Shown here: in pieces, positions 60,076 through 64,000 of the stretch
How positions within the stretch are numbered: the first letter of the stretch is position 1
How the letters are laid out: the number at the start of each line of letters is the position of its first letter
Origin: Actinomadura macra NBRC 14102
GTDB taxonomy: Bacteria; Actinomycetota; Actinomycetes; Streptosporangiales; Streptosporangiaceae
NCBI RefSeq assembly: GCF_001552215.1
Contig: NZ_BCQT01000011.1
Location: 310,001-374,000, forward strand
DNA length: 64,000 nt
Direction: 5' to 3'
Notes under the pieces: generated by a model
What the model saw: only the letters and a program-made list of their open reading frames with translations
Database searches by the model: none
Told to the model about the DNA's origin: nothing
Made by a program: the position numbers and the translations under genes

Positions 60076-61395
60076 TCAGGTGCCGGATGCCAGCGCGGGT
60101 CTGGGGGCGGTTCTGGCCAGTACGCCGCGGAACTCCCTGACGGTCGGGCGTAGCTGCTGATCGAGCGGGACGGCTCGCAGGACGAAATGGCCCATCGCGG
60201 TGGTCATCTGGGTTCGGCGATCGGCCGGGATGCCGTCGAGGATCTGTGCTGCCTGTTTCATGCCGCGATCGGTTCCGCCCTTCACGATCGTGCACATGGC
60301 TTCATGCAGGCGGACGTTGGTCTCGTATGGGGTGTCCCCACCGCGGCGGCGAGCGATGGCCAAAACCTGGTCGCGTGCCTGATCAGCGTCCTGCTCGTTG
60401 CCCGCGGCCGCGTATACCCAGCTCTGCGCGAAACGAGGTTGGTCCTCCACCCACAAGTTGGGGAGGATGCTGGGGGGCGTGTCGGGTCCGCCGTAGTCGA
60501 CGTTGACTTGCAGTGCCTTCATGGCTTGGTCATGTTGGCCAAGGATGGTGAACGCCTTGGCGCGGGTACCGGCGAGGTCAGCTTTCCAGAACGAGGGTGC
60601 GTCCCCGGCCAGATGCTCCGTCTGCCTGACGAGAGCCAGCACCGTTTCCAGGTCGCGCTGACCGTAGAGTCCTACCTTTGCCTCTTCGCATCGGATCATC
60701 AGTCGCAGATCGAGGTCGCCGGTGCTGTCGGCGGCGCTACGCGCGGTCCGCCACCAGCGGATGGCGGACCCATGGTCTCCCAGGCGGTTGGACATGTGCG
60801 CGTGGAGCATCGCCAGGGCGGCTTGTACCCGCTGTAGCTCGGTGAGGTCCCCGGCTTCGGCGGTATCGAGTTGCTGGCTGAGAGCCAGGAGATCGGTCAC
60901 CAGGTCTTCCAGGGCCAGCGAGGCGGGACGGGTGCGCAGCGCGTGCAAATGATCGATGCACGCGAGATGCCAGTCGCCCAGGTCGTGAGGGGCCGACGTC
61001 AGGACGAGATCAGTCAGACGGCGGTGCAACGGTGCGGCCGCCGACATGCCGACACTCACGCCGATCGTGGTCAGGAGCTGAAGGGCTGCGCGGCGCTGCA
61101 TGTCGTCGCCCCAGAGGTCGGGAATGCTGCCAAAGGTCACAGTACCCATCGCGGTGGCGCGCCGACCCTGAAAGGAGCGCCGCGGTCGTGAAGGTTCTGG
61201 TTTGAGGGCTGCGAGAGCCCCGTCCGCACCGAGGATCTCGTCCAACCGCTCCGCCATCTCCTGTGACGGAGTTCTCAGATCTCGGGCAATCCTCGACAGA
61301 TAGCCGTCGTCGCAGGGGACGAGGCCGCTCATTTTGCGTTGGCTGATCTGCTGCTCGTTCATGAGTTCGCGGAGCTTTTCGCCGAACGTCGTCAT
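60076..61395 (-). CDS. XRE-family regulator with TPR domain
   Basis: This 439-residue protein has an N-terminal helix-turn-helix (FGEKLRELMNEQQISQRKMSGLV, then CDDGYLSRIARDLRTPSQ, residues 5-60). It continues into a long helical TPR-like region from about residue 95 (AALQLLTTIGVSVGMSAAAPLHR) to the end. Proteins of this type are common in actinomycetes as differentiation or peptide-responsive regulators. Start is taken at MTTFGEKL (61395); ATG at 61431 would add 12 residues. It is divergent from the small gene at 61593. Confidence 0.87.
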   Translation of the reverse strand: MTTFGEKLRELMNEQQISQRKMSGLVPCDDGYLSRIARDLRTPSQEMAERLDEILGADGALAALKPEPSRPRRSFQGRRATAMGTVTFGSIPDLWGDDMQRRAALQLLTTIGVSVGMSAAAPLHRRLTDLVLTSAPHDLGDWHLACIDHLHALRTRPASLALEDLVTDLLALSQQLDTAEAGDLTELQRVQAALAMLHAHMSNRLGDHGSAIRWWRTARSAADSTGDLDLRLMIRCEEAKVGLYGQRDLETVLALVRQTEHLAGDAPSFWKADLAGTRAKAFTILGQHDQAMKALQVNVDYGGPDTPPSILPNLWVEDQPRFAQSWVYAAAGNEQDADQARDQVLAIARRRGGDTPYETNVRLHEAMCTIVKGGTDRGMKQAAQILDGIPADRRTQMTTAMGHFVLRAVPLDQQLRPTVREFRGVLARTAPRPALASGT

Positions 61396-61592
61396 CGACT
61401 CATCCCGTTTCGCCCGCATTTGCTCTGCCATCTGTTTTTGTCCCGGCCGTCGGGCAGATGGACAGCGACTTTCACGTTAACGCCAAAAGGAGTCAGGTGT
61501 TGGTCGAACGGTTTCGCAGGATATGAAACGGCCCCGGCTCGGCACGGCAACGCCGGGGGTATCTGTGGCCTTGCCGGCATAGGGGTCGAGAG

Positions 61593-61913
61593 ATGGGAAA
61601 CGTACGTCAGTCGCCGGAAGCGGACGATAGCGCGGGGCCCGACGGCCTGCCTCTCGGAGTGGTGACCGGGGCTCCGATCCCACCTGATGCCCCCAGGTCT
61701 CCCCTCTTCGCGGCCCCAGCACCCTTCCCGCGTGGGGTACGGCATTGGCGCGGTCGGGCGACGGGGACGTTCTGGGCGATGATTCCGTGGCCTTGGGCGC
61801 CGTCCGGTTACCGGCTGATCGAAGCCGCGACCGAGGCCGACCTCGCTGGACAGGTCCGGCACCTCATGGACGGCATGGCCGCACATTGGGCGAGCCACCA
61901 CAGGGGGGCCTAG
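61593..61913 (+). CDS. Hypothetical protein, 106 aa
   Basis: This small protein of unknown function has a Pro/Ala/Asp-rich N-terminal half that looks disordered. A conserved-looking C-terminal part follows (MIPWPWAPSGYRLIEAATEADL, then MDGMAAHWASHH). It is divergent from the TPR regulator and could be its target. No clear Shine-Dalgarno is visible, so the start is uncertain. Confidence 0.55.
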   Translation: MGNVRQSPEADDSAGPDGLPLGVVTGAPIPPDAPRSPLFAAPAPFPRGVRHWRGRATGTFWAMIPWPWAPSGYRLIEAATEADLAGQVRHLMDGMAAHWASHHRGA

Positions 61914-61940
61914 TTGCTGCCGGACCGTCTGGAAGATCCC

Positions 61941-62153
61941 ATGGCCAGCCCTTGGACCTGGTGGTGGCTGCTGGGCGGGCCCCGTCACGTCCACCCGGTG
62001 CTTGCCAGGCCAGAGCCGCAGAGCCCACCCGCAGGCGCCGCCCATCCGCCCTGGAAAGAGGAGCCGGACGCGTCATCGGCGACCGAAGATGATCACCCTT
62101 GTGAGACGCCACCAGGTACGCCGGTGATCCAGAACCCGTCCGGATGCGAATAG
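61941..62153 (+). CDS. Hypothetical protein, 70 aa
   Basis: ATG at 61941 is preceded by GGAAGATCCC. The protein has a short hydrophobic Trp-rich start (MASPWTWWWLLGGPRHV) and a disordered Pro/Glu/Ser-rich remainder with one Cys pair near the end. It follows the 106-aa gene closely and may be co-transcribed. A real gene is likely but not certain. Confidence 0.4.
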   Translation: MASPWTWWWLLGGPRHVHPVLARPEPQSPPAGAAHPPWKEEPDASSATEDDHPCETPPGTPVIQNPSGCE

Positions 62154-62330
62154 AAGGAGGGGCGGCGCGACCGTCATGTCGGCCGCTGCGATCGGTCGCG
62201 TCGCCCTCCTTGGCCCCTGACCAAGTGCCAGAGCCGCACCCACCCCAGGGCCCGAACCCAACTCAGCAGGCTTGAACCCCGACCACGGCCTGAACCGAAC
62301 CCCGGCAGGCTTGAACCCAAGCCGCCGGTT

Positions 62331-62467
62331 CGGGACAGGCACGCGGAGCGAGCTCTGCGAGTGCAGCGGGCATGCCCGGCGCGCCGTGCCCCCGGAGCGA
62401 GCGCTAGCGAGTGAGGAGGTGACGAGCCGCGCGGCCGGGGGGTTTGGGGGGTCGCACCCCCAAAACC
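62331..62467 (-). repeat. Interspersed 3'-terminal repeat, copy 2
   Basis: In sense with the methyltransferase gene, it runs GGGGGGTGCGACCCCCC, then CCCCCCGGCCGCGCGG, across the stop codon, then the CGGGCATGCCCG palindrome and GCGTGCCTGTCCCG. Order and sequence are those of copy 1 at 13496-13628. Confidence 0.8.
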
Positions 62468-63237
62468 AACTGCATGAGGGGGTAGCGGCGGTGCTTGATG
62501 TGGGTGAGGCCTCGGTCGGCCAGGGCGCTGGTGATCTCTTGGTCGCCGAAGACGGTGCATCCGGTGGCGCGTCGCACCAGTTCGCGGCCCAGGTCGGTGG
62601 GCAGGGGGAGGGGACGGCGGGAGGTGAGGATGATCAGGTGTCCGCCTGGCTTCAGGACGCGGGTCATGCCGTCCACGGCCGTCCAGGGGTCGTCGAACAG
62701 GTACAGGGCGCCGAAGCAGCAGACGGCGTCGAAGGTCGCGTCGCGGAAGGGGAGGTCCACCGCGTTTCCTCGGACGTAGCCGATCGGTGCGGTGGCGGGG
62801 GTATCGGCGGCGGCGCGGGTGAGCATGGTCTCGGACGCGTCCAGGCCGACGACCAGGCCGGCAGGGGAGACGCCTGCCGCCAGGGCGCGGGTCACGTTGC
62901 CGGGGCCGCAAGCCACGTCCAGGACGTTCGCGGGTGGTTTGGTGGCGTCGTCCGGTTGGGCGAGACCGAGCCAGTCGCGTGCCGTGGCCTGTTCGGTGGC
63001 GGTGTCAGGACCGAGGGGCCAGCCCTTCGCCAGGTTGAAGCCGACCGGCCGCCATACCTTCTCGTAGATGCGCGGCAGGAACGTCGACTGCATCACGGAC
63101 TGCGCGGGTGACGGCGGTGGTTCGGCGGAGGGGCCCAGCAGGTCCAGATATCCGGCGGACATGTCGGGCTCGTCCGGCGGATCCTGGAGTAGTCCGGCGA
63201 TTCGCTCAGCGGGTGGCAGCACCGACGTGGCGTTCAC
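62404..63237 (-). CDS. Class I SAM-dependent methyltransferase
   Basis: This 277-residue protein has motif I VLDVACGPGNVTRALAAG near residue 105, then VGLDASETML, GNAVDLPFRDATFDAVCCFGALYLF and LKPGGHLIILTSRRPLPLP. This is the Methyltransf_11/UbiE-like group. The last residues (GVRPPKPPGRAARHLLTR) come from the interspersed repeat, so the original C-terminus was probably different. It begins 12 nt after the oligopeptidase gene on the same strand. Confidence 0.86.
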   Translation of the reverse strand: MNATSVLPPAERIAGLLQDPPDEPDMSAGYLDLLGPSAEPPPSPAQSVMQSTFLPRIYEKVWRPVGFNLAKGWPLGPDTATEQATARDWLGLAQPDDATKPPANVLDVACGPGNVTRALAAGVSPAGLVVGLDASETMLTRAAADTPATAPIGYVRGNAVDLPFRDATFDAVCCFGALYLFDDPWTAVDGMTRVLKPGGHLIILTSRRPLPLPTDLGRELVRRATGCTVFGDQEITSALADRGLTHIKHRRYPLMQLVLGVRPPKPPGRAARHLLTR

Positions 63238-63249
63238 CCTCTCATTAGA

Positions 63250-64000
63250 TCACCGCGCTCCCTCGCCGTCGGACAGGGGGAGGTTCGTCTGGGCGGCGGT
63301 GAAGGCGAGGGTGTCGGCCATCAGGTCGATCGAGCGGCTCACCGAGCGGGCGGCGTGGCCGACCTCCGCCTCGTCGCGGAGCAGGATCGGGGCGCCGGAC
63401 GAGGTGGCGTGCTGGAGCGCGGCGCACAGCTTGCGGGCGTGCAGGGGATCCACACGGGTGTCGCTGCCGAACGTGGTGAAGAGGGTGGCCGGGTAGGCGG
63501 TCCCGGGGTGGACGTGGTGGTACGGGGAGTAGCCGATGAGCCAGCCGAACTCCTCGGGGTCGTCCGCGGTCCCGTACTCGTCGTTCCAGGTCTGCCCCAG
63601 GCCGAACTTCTCGTAGCGGACCATGTCCAGCAGCGGGGCCGAGCAGACGACCGCGCGGTACAGGTCGGGACGCTGGGTGAGCGCGACGCCGACGAGCAGG
63701 CCGCCGTTGGAGCCGCCCGAGATCGCCAGCTGGGCCGAGGTGGTGAGGCCGTCGGCGATCAGCTTCTCGGCGGCGGCGTGGAAGTCGTCGAAGACGTTCT
63801 GCTTCCGCTCGCGCATTCCGGCGCGGTGCCACTCCTCGCCCTCCTCGGACCCGCCGCGCAGGTTCGCGATCGCGTACACGCCGCCCGCCTCGACCCACGC
63901 GAGGATGCTGGCCGAGTACGCGGGGGTGAGGGAGATGTTGAAGCCGCCGTAGCCGTAGAGGATCGCCGGACGCGGGCCCGAGGCGCCGGGGCGGGACGCC
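63250..64000 (-). CDS. Prolyl oligopeptidase family serine peptidase (partial, N-terminus off window)
   Basis: This is the C-terminal catalytic domain of an S9A peptidase, open at the right edge. It has the upstream stretch with AILYGYGGFNISLTPAYSAS, then YAIANLRGGSEEGEEWHRAG, the nucleophile Ser in ISGGSNGGLLVG, the catalytic Asp in FGSDTRVDPLHARK and the His in DEAEVGHAARS. The N-terminal beta-propeller lies outside. No signal peptide can be judged. The reading frame runs through base 64000. Confidence 0.93.
   Translation of the reverse strand, partial: ASRPGASGPRPAILYGYGGFNISLTPAYSASILAWVEAGGVYAIANLRGGSEEGEEWHRAGMRERKQNVFDDFHAAAEKLIADGLTTSAQLAISGGSNGGLLVGVALTQRPDLYRAVVCSAPLLDMVRYEKFGLGQTWNDEYGTADDPEEFGWLIGYSPYHHVHPGTAYPATLFTTFGSDTRVDPLHARKLCAALQHATSSGAPILLRDEAEVGHAARSVSRSIDLMADTLAFTAAQTNLPLSDGEGAR

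Overview
The window is very GC-rich, gene-dense actinobacterial DNA. It has many GTG starts, GTGA/ATGA stop-start overlaps, and typical actinomycete families: an XRE-DUF5753/DUF397/anti-sigma-like ATPase set, F420-type LLM oxidoreductase, LexA boxes of the TCGAAC-N4-GTTCGA class, a dynamin-like GTPase pair, a group II truncated haemoglobin and many TetR/XRE regulators. The gene content resembles Actinomadura or related Thermomonosporaceae/Streptosporangiales. That placement is an inference from family content, not from a marker gene.

Left part (1-9.8 kb): the end of an osmoprotectant (OpuC-type) ABC importer on the minus strand, a DUF1444 protein, a benzoate-CoA-ligase-like AMP-forming enzyme, a LysE exporter, an alpha/beta hydrolase, a membrane Ser/Thr kinase with a DUF4389 tail, and a TetR/quinone oxidoreductase pair. 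Next (9.8-13.6 kb) is a LexA-box-preceded two-gene mutagenesis cassette, DUF6504 plus a DnaE2/ImuC-type polymerase. Its 3' end is supplied by a roughly 135-bp interspersed repeat that recurs at 62.3 kb.

From 13.6 to 26.2 kb lie a DUF4328 protein, a NarL-type two-component system divergent from a 36-residue membrane peptide and a MacB/FtsX-type ABC exporter, a methyltransferase, an SDR remnant, an AlsS-like acetolactate synthase, an LLM oxidoreductase, and the DUF397/XRE/ATPase group.

The core (26.27-42.3 kb) is a long cobalamin operon opened by a cobalamin riboswitch. The order is chelatase (AAA+VWA), CobO, CobB, GNAT, a CbiD-C-terminus-like protein, an N-terminally truncated CbiE-CbiT, CobE/CbiG-C, CobH, CobC, a BluB-CobT fusion, and CysG/CobA. 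It runs by a 4-nt overlap into two dynamin-like GTPases. Adenosylation, amidation, ring contraction/methylation, lower-ligand synthesis and activation, and the uroporphyrinogen entry step are all represented. The main methyltransferases CobI/J/M and CobN are not in the window.

The right part (42.3-64 kb) holds an SSB behind a perfect DnaA box, and a TetR/SDR divergon with a three-site operator array. It also has a RibD-like reductase, a GGDEF protein behind a BldD-like box, EttA, a thioesterase/GNAT pair and an S37 peptidase. Further right are a GH13 glucosidase, truncated haemoglobin and MscS channel on one strand, two TPR/XRE regulators with nearby GNATs, a methyltransferase ending in the second copy of the interspersed repeat, and the C-terminal part of a prolyl oligopeptidase.
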